A stretch of DNA of 64,000 nucleotides from Agelas oroides (taxonomy: Eukaryota; Porifera; Demospongiae; Agelasida; Agelasidae), in NCBI GenBank assembly GCA_949130485.1, contig OX422190.1, positions 247,001 through 311,000 on the forward strand. The letters are read 5' to 3'. Under the pieces are notes generated by a model, which saw only the letters and a program-made list of their open reading frames with translations, ran no database searches and had not been told where the DNA came from. Position 1 is the first letter of the stretch. Each line of letters opens with the position of its first letter. Positions 41,496-51,660 of the stretch are shown piece after piece. A program made the translations under genes and the position numbers.

Positions 41496-43735
41496 GATAC
41501 CATGAAGTGGTTTCAATGGTTGTCAGTGGTTGTCAATGGCTCTTAGTGGTTCTCACTGGTTACCAGTGTTCTCAACGTTTATCAGTAGTTCTCGATGGTT
41601 GCCATGCAGTGGTTCTCAATGGTTCTCAGTGGTTACCAGTGTTCCTCAACGGTTATCAGTAGTTCTCAATGGTTGCCATGCAGTGGTTCTCAATGGTTCT
41701 CAAATATTCTCAAAGATTCTCAGTGGTTCTGAACGGTTCTCAATGGTTCTCGGTAGTTCTCAAGCACTGCCAGTACTTCTAAATTGTTCACAGTAGTACT
41801 CAGTGGTTGCCTGTGGTTCTCAATTTTACCAGTGTTTCCCAAAGATTCTGAATTCTCAATGATTACCAGTGATTACCAGTGGTTCTCACTGGTTCTCAGT
41901 GGTTCTGAACAGTTCTCAATGGTTCTCAGTAATTCTCAATCACTGCCAGTACTTCTAAATTGTTGAATTGTCTAATTGAGAACCATTGCATGGAAACCAT
42001 TGAGAACCACTAGTAACCATTGAGAAACACTGGTAACCGCTGAGAACCATTGATAACCATTGCAAACCATTGAAAACCATTGAGAACCACTGCATGGCAA
42101 CCATTGACAACTAGCTACTGGAATAACATTGAGTAATAGCCACTGACCACTACTGTATACCATTGAGATCTACTGCCAGTAATTGGGAACCACTGAGAAC
42201 CGTTGAAAACAACAACTGAGAACCACAAAGAAGCATCGAAAACAATTGAGAACCACGACAAGCCATTGAAAACCACTGTAACCAATGTGAACCACTACAT
42301 GGTAACCATTGAGAACCACTGGTAACCAATAAGAGCCACTTGTAAAAGCTGAGGTCTACAGACAACCCTTGAAAGCAACTGAGAACCACTGAGAATGGTT
42401 GAAAACAACTGAGAACAACTGATAACCATTGAGAACCGCTCAGAACCATTGAGAATCACTGCATGGTAATCAATGAGAACCATTGCAAACAATTGATAAG
42501 TACTGGTAACAACTGAGAACTACTGTAAACCATTGAGAACTACTGGCAGTGATTGAGAACCACTGAGAACCATTGAGAACCGCTCAGAACCACTGAGAAT
42601 CATTGAGAACCATTGCATAGTAACCATTGAGAACCACTGATAACCAATAAGAGCCAATTGTAACAACTGAGAACTAGAAAGAACCATTGAAAACAACTGA
42701 GAACCACTGATAACCATTGATAACCACCTGTAACTATATAGAGAATCACTGTGTGGTGGTCAATAAAAACCACTGAGAACCACTTAGAAACATTGAGAAC
42801 CACTGACAGCCATTGACAACCACTGGTTACCAACGAGAATCACTACATTGTAATCAATGAGAACCAGTGAGCACAATTGAGGGCCACTAATAACCATTGA
42901 GGGCCACTAATAACCATTGAGAACCACTGGTAACCATTGCGAATTACTGGCAGTGATTGAGAACGACGGAGAACTACTGAGAGCCATTGAGAACCACTGA
43001 TAACCACTGATAGTGGCAACCATTGAGAATCACTGTATGTTAACCAGTGACAACCATTGAGAACAACTAACAACCACTGAGATTCACTGAGAACCACTGC
43101 TAACCATTGACAACCGTTGAGAGGAATTGAGAACAATTGAGTACCACTGATAACCACTGACAACCACTGATAAATACTGAGAAGCACCGATAAACACTGA
43201 GAAGCATTGAGAACTACTGGTAACAATTGAGAACCACTCAGAACAACTGAGAACCATTTAGAACCACTGGTAACCATTCAAAACCACTGGTAACCGTTGA
43301 TAACAATTGATAACTGCTGATAACCATTAAGAAGCAAGCCACGCTAAGCATTCAAAACTGGTAACTATTTAGAACTACTGGTAACCATTGAGAACAACCG
43401 GTAACCATTGAGAACCACTTGTAGCCATTGAGAATGGCTGGTGACCATTGACAACCACCGAAAACCATTGTGAACCACTACATGGTAACCATTCAGAGCC
43501 ACTGGTAACCAATTGGAGCGACTTGTCACAACTGAGAACCACACAGAACCATTGGAACCACTGAGGACGATTGGAAACAACAGAAAATCACTGTGAATCA
43601 TTAAGAACCACAGAGCACTACTGGCAGTGATTGAGAACCACTGAGAACCATTGAGAACCACTAGCAACCACTGAGAATGACTGAGAACCACTGGTAACCA
43701 TTGACAGCTATTGCTGTTCACAATATCGGTGGTTT
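41496..43735. repeat. 10-bp satellite, + then - (switch about 41970)
   Basis: Copy of 30136-32240. It contains an extra stretch near 41590-41690 and about 60 bp near 43020-43080 (TGTATGTTAACCAGTGAC) that copy 1 lacks. Confidence 0.93.
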
Positions 43736-43750
43736 TCAATTTCTACCAGT

Positions 43751-44369
43751 CAGGCCCGTAGCCAGGATTTTTAGAAGGGGGGTTACATGAATGTGTTAAT
43801 GGTATGATGCATGCATAAGCATGCAAGACTAGGGGGGGCTGGGAGCATGCTCCCCCAGGGAAATTTTTAGAAAATTAGATGCTTTTAGATTGCTTCTGGG
43901 GCCATTGGAACAGAAGCAGAGCGGAGTGCTACATGGCGCGCGGAGTATTGCATCTAATTTTTGGCTGTCCATGCATGTATGCATTTAATTTGCTAAGCCA
44001 GCTGACTTCAAACTTCCAAGGGAGAAGGTACTAAGGTTGGCAGAACAGCAGGTGGGGTGACATCGCTAGATAGACAACTGGTGAACTCTCCAGGGCCTGA
44101 AACAGCGATTTATTTACGCACATATGTATGCGCGTCCTTTCATCGCAGCGGTGCAAACAGTTTACGTGCGCATTCCGCGCTGGTCCTCCATGAACAAACT
44201 CGCATAGCTGCAACCAGAGTCGTTTGGTGATTCTCAATAGCAGCGAGACTAGTGGATCAAACGGTAGGGCACTTAAATACATGCAGTTAAGCGGTATGTA
44301 TAAAATCTTTTGGAGGCCAAAAGGAGGGTTCGAGCGAACCCCCTCGAACCCCCCCTGCCTACGGGCCTG
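43751..44369. mobile_element. Intact CAGGCCCG TIR element (619 bp)
   Basis: Left end CAGGCCCGTAGCCAGG; right end CCTGCCTACGGGCCTG. Subterminal G and C tracts (GAAGGGGGG near the left; GAACCCCCTCGAACCCCCC near the right) can also pair. CAGT precedes the left end and follows one G after the right end, so the target duplication is unclear. The interior has a cryptic minus frame of 83 codons with no recognisable domain. It is absent from the paralogous site near 32250. Confidence 0.75.
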
Positions 44370-45296
44370 GCAGTGGTTCTCAATGGTTACCCGTCGTTCT
44401 CAGTGGTTGTCAATGGTTCTCAGCCAGTTCTCAGTGGTTACCAGTGCTTCTCAACCACAACATTAATGTACTACTAAACAATGTTAAATGAAGATGCAAT
44501 ATGAAATCATATATCAACCTACAACCAGTGCAATACTAGATGAATCGCACTCAAATAGTGATATACTGATTTTTGTTTACCCTGGTACAACAATGGTTAC
44601 AACGCAGTAGTTCTCAATGGTTCTCAATGGTTATCAATGGTTATCAATGGTTATCAATGGTTTGCAGTGGTTCTTCCTCTGGCCTGTGAATTATTTATTT
44701 ATTTATTTATTTATTTACGCGGGTCCTTAAGTTGCATCTTGGGGTGTAACAATGTTAAGTCTCCAAAGATGCAATATGAAATTGTAATATGTCAACCTGC
44801 AACCAGAGCAATACGAGGCATATCATAATCAAATTGTGATCTGTAGCTTTTGTTTACCATGGTACAACAATGGTTACCATGCATTCAGTGGTTCTCAATT
44901 GTTCACAATGGTTCCCAGTGGTTCTGAACCACTGAGAAGCACTGATAGCCACTCAGATCCACTGAAAACCACAGAGATTAACTGGTAATCATTGAGAACC
45001 ACTGCTAACCATTGAGAACCATTGGTAACCATTGAGATTCAGTGGTAACCACTGAGAACCACTCACAACCACTGGTAATCATTGAGAACACCTGGCAGTC
45101 ATTGAGAACCACTGGTAACCATTCAGAACCACTGGTAACCATTGAGAAGCATAGAGAACTACTGAGAACCATTGATAACCAGCTACCAGTAGTGATTGAG
45201 AACCACCGAAAACCATTCAGAACCACTACATGGTAACCATTGAGAAGCACTGGAAATTAAACATTGGAGCCACTTGTATACAAGTGCTCCAATAAC

Positions 45297-45405
45297 TAGC
45301 CTTGCTCACAGGCCCTCACCCAGTTTCCCGTCGCTTGTAGTACGGTTAAGCTTTACCGTACTTCAAGCGATGGAAAGCGAGGCGAGGGCTTGGGAACGAG
45401 GCTAA
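45297..45405. mobile_element. 109-bp hairpin MITE, plus adjacent 33-bp palindrome
   Basis: Arms TAGCCTTGCTCACAGGCCCT / AGGGCTTGGGAACGAGGCTA with inner TAGTACGGTTAA / TTTACCGTACTTC. Immediately to the left, ATTGGAGCCACTTGTATACA...CTCCAAT (45261-45293) is a near-palindrome of the flank. The related site 20159 has lost the hairpin. Confidence 0.72.
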
Positions 45406-46104
45406 CTTGTACAACTGAGAAACATTGAAAGCAACTGAGAACCACTGATAACTATTGAGATCTACTGGTAATAATAAGAATCACTGAGAACCATTTAGAA
45501 CCACTGGCAACAATTCAGAATCACTGGTAACCATTGATAACCACTGAGAACTACTGGGAATGATTGAGAACCACTGCATGCTAACCATCGAGAACTACTG
45601 GTAACCAATAAAAGCCACTTGCAACAACTGAGAACCACTGAGAACCATTGCAAAAAACTTTGTGATTCTCAGTGGTTCTTATTTTTGAAATTCATAACAT
45701 TATGTTGCACTGTGAAGATACATGATAGTGATGGCACTGCATTCCGAAAGAACTACTGGTAACTATTGAGAAACACTGGTAAGCACTGAGAACTGGCTGA
45801 GAACCATTGAAAACCACTGAGAACATGCTGGTAACCATTGAGAACCACTGGAAACCATTGAGAAAAAACTAAGAACCACTGAGAATCACTGATAGCCACT
45901 CAGATCAACTGAGATCCATTAAGAATCACTGGTAATCATTGAGAACCACTGGTAATCATTGAAAACCATTGGTAACCATGGAGATTCAGTAGTAACCACT
46001 GAGAACCACCGACAACCACTGGTAATCATTGAATACCACTGGTAACAATTGAGAACACATGGTAACCATTGACTACCACCGGAAATTAACCATTTAGAGC
46101 CGCT

Positions 46105-46166
46105 TGTTAACCTTAGCCGTACTGCAAGTGACAGGAAGGTGGGCGAGGGCCTGGGAACGAGGCTAG
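46105..46166. mobile_element. Half hairpin MITE
   Basis: Right half only: TTAGCCGTACTGCAAGTGAC through GGGCCTGGGAACGAGGCTAG. The left arm is missing. It is complementary in state to the half at 14847. Confidence 0.6.
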
Positions 46167-46504
46167 CTTATAACAGCTGAGAAACATTGAAAATGACTGA
46201 GAACTACTGAGAAAAATTGAAAACAACTGCGAACCACTGAGAACCATTGAAATGCATTGAGAAGAACTGGTAACCATTGAAAATCACTGTATGGAAATCA
46301 TTGAGAACCATTGAGTGCCACTGCATGGTAACCATTGACAACTACTGGTAAGCATTGAGAAATACTGGTAATCACTGAGAACCATTGAGAACCACTGGTA
46401 ACCAGTGAGAATCAATGGTTCTCCTTGGTTCTCAATTGTTCTAAGTGTTTCTCAGTTGTTTTCAATGCTTCTTTGTGGTTACTAGTCTTTCTTAATAGTT
46501 ACCA

Positions 46505-46634
46505 CTTTCAGAATGCAGTGTCATTACTATCATGTAGAGTGGCAACATTAGTCACTAATTCTTGTATTTTCATAGTGCATCATAATGTTATGACTTTTCC
46601 AATTTAGCATTCCATTGTTGTTTATCATTACATC
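46505..46634 (+). repeat. S-module piece, + orientation
   Basis: From TCAGAATGCAGTGTCATTAC to TGTTGTTTATCATTACATCA. It leads directly into T module copy F. Confidence 0.8.
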
Positions 46635-46756
46635 ACTGACATTTGGTAGTCTAGATGATGCTTGTACAAAGGAACAAGTATTGCACCAAGTATGCGATCA
46701 GATTGCTCATTGTATATACACAGTATGGTGTAATGACAACTAAAACATTTACTGAA
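46635..46756 (+). pseudogene. T module copy F
   Basis: Opens LTFGSLDDACTKEQVLHQVC and then has an internal deletion of about 17 bp around the CIYTLKCY part, which breaks the frame. Confidence 0.45.
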
Positions 46757-46801
46757 CCCCCTCGAACCTCCCCCCCCCCCCCCCCCCCGCATACGGGCCT
46801 G
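46757..46801. repeat. Inverted TE end with C19 homopolymer
   Basis: CCCCTCGAACCT followed by a run of 19 C (46770-46788) and GCATACGGGCCTGGG. The counterparts at 23056 and 34598 have far shorter G tracts. Confidence 0.85.
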
Positions 46802-47240
46802 GGTTACCAGTAGCTCTTTCGGAAAACAGTGCCATCACTATCATGCACAGCAGCAACATTAGTCACTAATTCTTGTAATTTCACAGTGCAACATAATGTT
46901 AGGACCTTTCTAATTTTGCATACCACAGATTTTTAATGGGTATTAGAGGTTCTCAATGGTTCTTGGTGCTTTCAATGGTTATCAACCACTGAGAACCATT
47001 GAGAAAATCTAAGAACCACTGAGAACCACTCATATCCACTCAGATTCACTGAGAATCATTGAGAATCACTGGTAATCATTGAGAACCACTGCTATCCATT
47101 GAGAACCATTGGTAACCATTGAGGTTCAGTGGTAACCACTGAGAACCACGGACTACCACTGGTAATCATTGAGAAACACTGATATCAATTGAGAACCATT
47201 GTTACAAGTGGCTCTGATTGGTTACCGGTGGTTCTCATAT
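46802..47240. repeat. S-module piece and satellite (switches about 46980, 47205)
   Basis: Inverted paralogue of 22600-23050. The + island after 47205 reads into CATAT, where the 47241 insertion begins. Confidence 0.88.
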
Positions 47241-47416
47241 ATAGATAGATAGATAAACTGGACAGGAATGCCTCATCAGCTCAGTGGCCGGTCTTCCCGA
47301 GGGTCCTGACAAACAAAGGAAATACAGTACATAACAATAAACCATGAGGAAAAACTAGAACAAGCAAATAAAGTCTAACCACTAAGGCAAGGTTTACACA
47401 GAAATAGAGACAAACG

Positions 47417-47464
<48 letters not shown>

Positions 47465-47496
47465 AGAAGAGAGACTATTTCTGTAGAATGAAATTA
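47241..47496 (-). mobile_element. LINE or SINE 3' end with (GATA)n tail and (AC)n
   Basis: The paralogue near 22575 (inverted) reads through TCTCATATGTTACTATG without this insert. On the minus strand it ends GAGCTGATGAGGCATTCCTG then TCCAGTTTATCTATCTAT. That is the look of a 3' UTR followed by a tetranucleotide tail, as in CR1/L2-type non-LTR elements. (AC)20 occupies about 47419-47459. No coding frame, so a 5'-truncated copy. Confidence 0.55.
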
Positions 47497-47851
47497 TGTT
47501 ACTATGTAGTGATTCACAATGGTTATCAGTGGTTCTCAATGATTACAAGTTGTTCAAAATTGTTACCAGTGGTTCTCAATGGTTACCAGTGGTTGTCAGT
47601 GGATCTGAGTGGCTATCAGTGATTCTCAGTGGTTCTTATTCTTTCTCAATGGTTTCCAGTGGTTCTAAATGGTTACCAGTAGTTCTCAGTGGTTTTAAAT
47701 GGTTCTCACCCGGTTCTCAGTGGTTACCAGTGTTTCTCAATAGTTACCAGTAGTTCTTTCAGAATGCTGTGCCATCACTATCATGTATTTTCACAGAGCA
47801 ACATAATGTTATAAATTTTCCAATTTTGCATTCCATTGTTGTTCATCATTA
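47497..47851 (+). repeat. 10-bp satellite and S-module start, + polarity
   Basis: Satellite leads into an S module that is cut after TTGTTCATCATTA by the LINE at 47852. Confidence 0.92.
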
Positions 47852-48257
47852 GTATAGGTAATAGCACAGTTTACTGACTAACTGTCCGTTGCGAAGTTTG
47901 TTTGCGGCGAGGAAAACCTGAGAAGGTGGTCATTTCACTGTCAGAAGCAAGATACACTCACCTACTGGTTGTCCAGGAGCCCTTAAGCCCTCGGTTGGCG
48001 ACGGGATAGAGTCCAGCAGCCAGGCGATGGTGTTCTTTCTCGAAGTGTGCTCTATTTGGAGTCAGGGTTTGCCTTCCAGCAACCCCTCTATTTTTCAGCA
48101 GTGGCGATGAATCAGAAGGCTGTGTCTCCAGCAGTCCTTTTACCTATCAGCAGTGGCTGTGACCCAGAAGGCAGTGTCTCCCGCTCACGCTGCTGGGCTG
48201 TGAACCGGAAAGCCTACTGTACACAGTTAGTGAGTCAGTTCTCACAGTTTCACATGG

Positions 48258-49354
48258 TTGTTACTGACTTATCTATCTCCTGTATGTCTGTCTATGGCTG
48301 TACCACCAGTATTTTGTGAGCCCGTCCTGGCTTTCATTAAAGCCTTTCGCCTCCGGGGTGACCTGAATTCTCTAAAGCAGGCTGCCTTGAGCCGCTTTAA
48401 TATTTCCATGTTGGCGAGCGCCAAGAAAGCTTTATGGGAATGCTGCAAGGATGACTTAACCGTGCTTGATTTGCCCTTCTCCCAGCGGCGTAGCTTGGAA
48501 AAGCGTTCTCAAGCTGCAGCTGATTTGGAAGATATCTTACTTGCCTTTTTGAAGCTTGATGAGGTTGACAAGATTCCACCAATCTATTGTGAGGCCTTAG
48601 AACTGGTAAGGCTACCTCCCATTGCTGCTGATCACATTAGTGAGTTAATTATGGGCAACAGGGCCTGCCTTCAGGAAATTGAGGCTAAGATCTCCCAACT
48701 TCAAGATGAACTTGCGAGTTCTAGTGCTACTACGTCTAGAGCTGAAGCTTCCCTTGCCTCTTTCCCACCCGCCCCCTAGCTCTTATGTGGCTGCTGTCAA
48801 TGCAGAGGCTAGTAAGGTCTCTGGTTCCTCTGGTCCCAGGGTAACTAAGTCTGCTAGTGCTATCTCCCGAGTTGATAATCTCATCATTTTTGGCCTGCCA
48901 GAGGTTGAGTCGCTCCCTGCACTGAAGAATTCTGTAGACGAGCTTTTGACCTTCCTTGTAGGCAAGTCAGTTCCTCTTCGTGATCTGTTCCGCCTGGGCC
49001 GTCGCAGGAAAATTTCTGACTCAGGGCCTCCTGGACGTCCTCGGCCTGTGCTTCTAAAATTTATGTCTACTTGGGATCGCAGGCTTGGTTATGTCTACTG
49101 TGAGTATGTTGAAGGAGTTCAAGATGTCAGGTTTGTACATCAGGGAGGATCTCTCCCCTGAGGAACGTCAGAAACGACGTGATCGTTTTGGCTCACGCAA
49201 GGCTATGGGTCCTGGCAGTAGCCCAGCTGACTCTCACAACACCCTCCGTTCTCAGCCTTTGACTGCCCAATCACAATCTCTCAGTCCTTGTGACCCTCTC
49301 TCTTCAGCTAATGTCTCTGGTTCTTCTGGCTCGCCTGCTCTAGATGCTCAATGA
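48258..49354 (+). pseudogene. LINE ORF1 (coiled coil and RRM-like), two frameshifts
   Basis: Three collinear frames make one broken protein. The first (to 48779) ends in a helical stretch EIEAKISQLQDELASS, likely coiled coil. A shift in a C-rich run at about 48765-48775 leads to SSYVAAVNAEASK, then an RRM-like segment NLIIFGLPEVE and RPRPVLLKFMSTWDRRL. A second shift at about 49085 gives GLYIREDLSPEERQKRR, a phrase typical of ORF1p C-terminal domains. It stops at TGA 49352-49354, overlapping the ORF2 ATG. Presumed role is RNA binding in the retrotransposition particle. Confidence 0.82.
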
Positions 49355-51657
49355 ATCGAAGGCTTCGTCAGCTTCGGTTAGTGTCATTTGACTGTAGAGG
49401 TTGGCATAATGCCAGATCTACGGTTGCTGATCTTCTAGATTCCCATGATATATGTTTAATTCAAGAACACTGGCTCTTTAATGAACATTTAAATCAGCTC
49501 AATTTTAATCCTGACTTTCTTTCTGTTGGAGTAAGTGGCATGGATTCTTCAATACTCCTTCGTGGTCGCCCCTTCGGTGGATGCGCAATTCTATTTAGGA
49601 AGTCTTTGATCAGCTCAGTCACCATGCTCTCTACCAATGCAAAGCGTTTCTGTGCCATACGGCTTTCTGACCAATCTGGTTACACGGTTTTGTTAATTTG
49701 TGTCTACCTTCCTACTGAGTATGCTATGTCCTCCTCACGTGATGACTTTCTCTATGTTATCAGTGAGTTGGAAGGCTTCATCAACTCTCAACCCTTTAAT
49801 AGTCTTGTGATCGCTGGTGACTTTGATGTTGATTTTGAGCGGTGTAGCCCTAACACCTTGCAATTGATTCAATTTATGGAGGAGTTTGATCTTGTTTCAG
49901 TGGATCATTCTTACCATGCTAATGTTCAGTTTACTTATGAGGGTTGTAACAGCTCTTCGTGGATTGATCATATCCTTACTAGCCGCCACTTTGCCTCTTG
50001 TTTTACCTCTGTACAAAAGCTTGATATTGCTACTAATCTCTCTGATCACCATCCCCTCTCCGGTATCTTTGATTACTCACTTTGTAGTACTCCTCATCTG
50101 GTGCCTCCCACGGTCTCTCAATTCGCCCCTCGTACAGCTTGGTATAATGTTAATGATTCTGACATTCACAATTTCTGTTATATGATTTCTGATTCCCTAC
50201 CTACTCTACCCTCTGATCTTGTCTAATGTTCTGACCCCTCTTGCCTCAAACATTGTTCATCTCTTGATTTTTACTGCTCAACTCTACTCCGTTGTATTTC
50301 TGATGCTGCTCAATTAACACTCCCAGCTACAAGTCATTTTTCCCCCCGTATTGCTGGTTGGAATGCTGCTGCTCGGCTTTTTAAGTCAAAGGCCAATTTT
50401 TGGCACAAAGTCTGGCATGACGCAGGCTCTCCCTCCACTGGTGTGTTGTTGCAAATAAAGAAAGCCTCAAAGAGGAGGTATAAATATGAGGTTAGGCGTC
50501 TTAAGCGACAGCAAGCACATATCAGGAGAATCCCCTGTGTCCGTTCAGCATTTTCTCTGCTAAAGCCTCACAAGAATGATGGTACCAATTTATCTTCTAA
50601 CCACTTCATTCGTGCTTTGCCAGTTATTGAATTGTTTGTTGCGGACTTATTTACTAGTATACTTCGTCATGGTTATATGCCCACTGTTCTTCGTGACTGT
50701 ATTCTGGCTCCCATTCCCAAGGGAAATAAAGATCTGACTCTTTCAGATAACTATCACCCTGTTGCTCTAGCACCTACTCTTAGCAAGGCTCTGGAGTGGT
50801 GTATCCTCCTTAATTATTCAGGTTATTTCACAACCTCTGATCTACAATTTGGATTTAAGAGGCAGTTGTCTACAACCCTGTGCACTGGCTTAATTAAGAT
50901 TCATGCCGGATCTCAAGTATATGGTTGTTTTCTTGATGCAAGTAAAGCTTTTGATCGGGTGAACCATGAGGTTCTCTTTTCTAAACTGATGGAGAGGAAT
51001 CTCCCTTTAGCCCTGAATCGTTTTTTAGTATCATGGTACAGGTCACAAAGGATGCAAGTGAGATGGAATAACTCTTTGTCACCCCTTTTTTCTGTTACTA
51101 ATGGTGTGCGACAGGGAGGTGTTTTATCACCGATCCTATTTACAGTGTATCTTGATGACCTCCTCTCCAGCTTGAAAAGTCTTGGGATTGGATGTCACTG
51201 GGATGGCCTCTTTGTTGGTGCAGTCTCTTACACAGATGACATTGCCCTCCTGGCCCCCTCACCCTCTGCTCTACGTTTAATGCTTAAGCATTGTGAGGAG
51301 TTTGCCATTTCTAGAGGCTTGTCTTTTAATGCTAGTAAGACTCCGCTCATTCGTTTTGGCACTCAGCCTTCTCATATTGTGCCCAGCTATAATCTCATTC
51401 TCTGGTGTTTCACTGCCATTTACTGATAGTGTTGTTCACCTTGACCACATTCTGAGTTTGATAATTCGGATACTGCTGATATCTTATTTAAAGCTCGTGA
51501 CTTAGTTAGAAAAGCTAATCTTATGTTACACACTTTCTCAGCTGCGGACCCCCTAGTTAAATCCTGTCTGTTCAAGTTTTACTGCTTATCTCTGTACGGC
51601 TGCTCCCTGTGGAACCTCTCCTGTCATTCACTCGGCTCTATTGAAGTTTCTTTCAAT
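49351..51657 (+). pseudogene. LINE ORF2: AP endonuclease and reverse transcriptase
   Basis: ATG at 49351 overlaps the ORF1 stop (ATGA). Endonuclease, codons about 5-250: QEHWL (metal-binding Glu), GDFDVDF, SWIDHIL and the catalytic NLSDHHPL. A single in-frame TAA at 50224-50226 interrupts, then the same frame continues. RT: DNYHPVALAPTLSKALEW, motif A GCFLDASKAFDRVNHE, motif B NGVRQGGVLSPILF, motif C SYTDDIALL (YTDD where YADD is usual), and FNASKT. The linker before the RT (about 50520) appears shortened. A frameshift at about 51390 moves to SGVSLPFTDSVVHLDHILS and ALWN-type SLYGCSLWNLS. The final C-terminal part is missing. Inactive as it stands. Confidence 0.95.
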
Positions 51658-51660
51658 AAC

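Larger units (their letters stand above)
44370..46504. repeat. 10-bp satellite of mixed polarity with S-module pieces
   Basis: + to 44930 (including S-module pieces 44460-44600 and 44745-44885 around (TTTA)n), then minus to about 46400, then +. Copies 32400-34190 and then diverges. A further S-module piece lies at 45685-45770. Confidence 0.9.
47852..51660 (+). mobile_element. Non-LTR retrotransposon (APE-type LINE), lacks 3' end
   Basis: About 400 bp of 5' leader is followed by ORF1 (about 48258-49354) and ORF2 (49351 onward) with endonuclease and RT. It stops within the post-RT region at TTTCAATAAC, after which satellite resumes as TAGTATTACTCAATGG. The left flank is an S module and the right flank matches 5838 onward, so the flanks do not belong to one uninterrupted target. 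LINEs usually lose the 5' end; this one lost the 3' end. Domain layout fits Jockey/CR1/L2-like clades; the clade is not decided. Confidence 0.93.

Noticed and set aside
44031..44282. 83-codon minus frame inside the CAGGCCCG element
   Set aside because: Not recognised, no transposase motif, and consistent with chance in a 619-bp non-autonomous element.
47419..47459. (AC)n as a Z-DNA regulatory element
   Set aside because: A simple microsatellite within a TE insertion; nothing nearby to regulate.
49886..50185. 99-codon frame overlapping the LINE endonuclease
   Set aside because: A shadow frame of ORF2. Endonuclease motifs are all in the 49351 frame.
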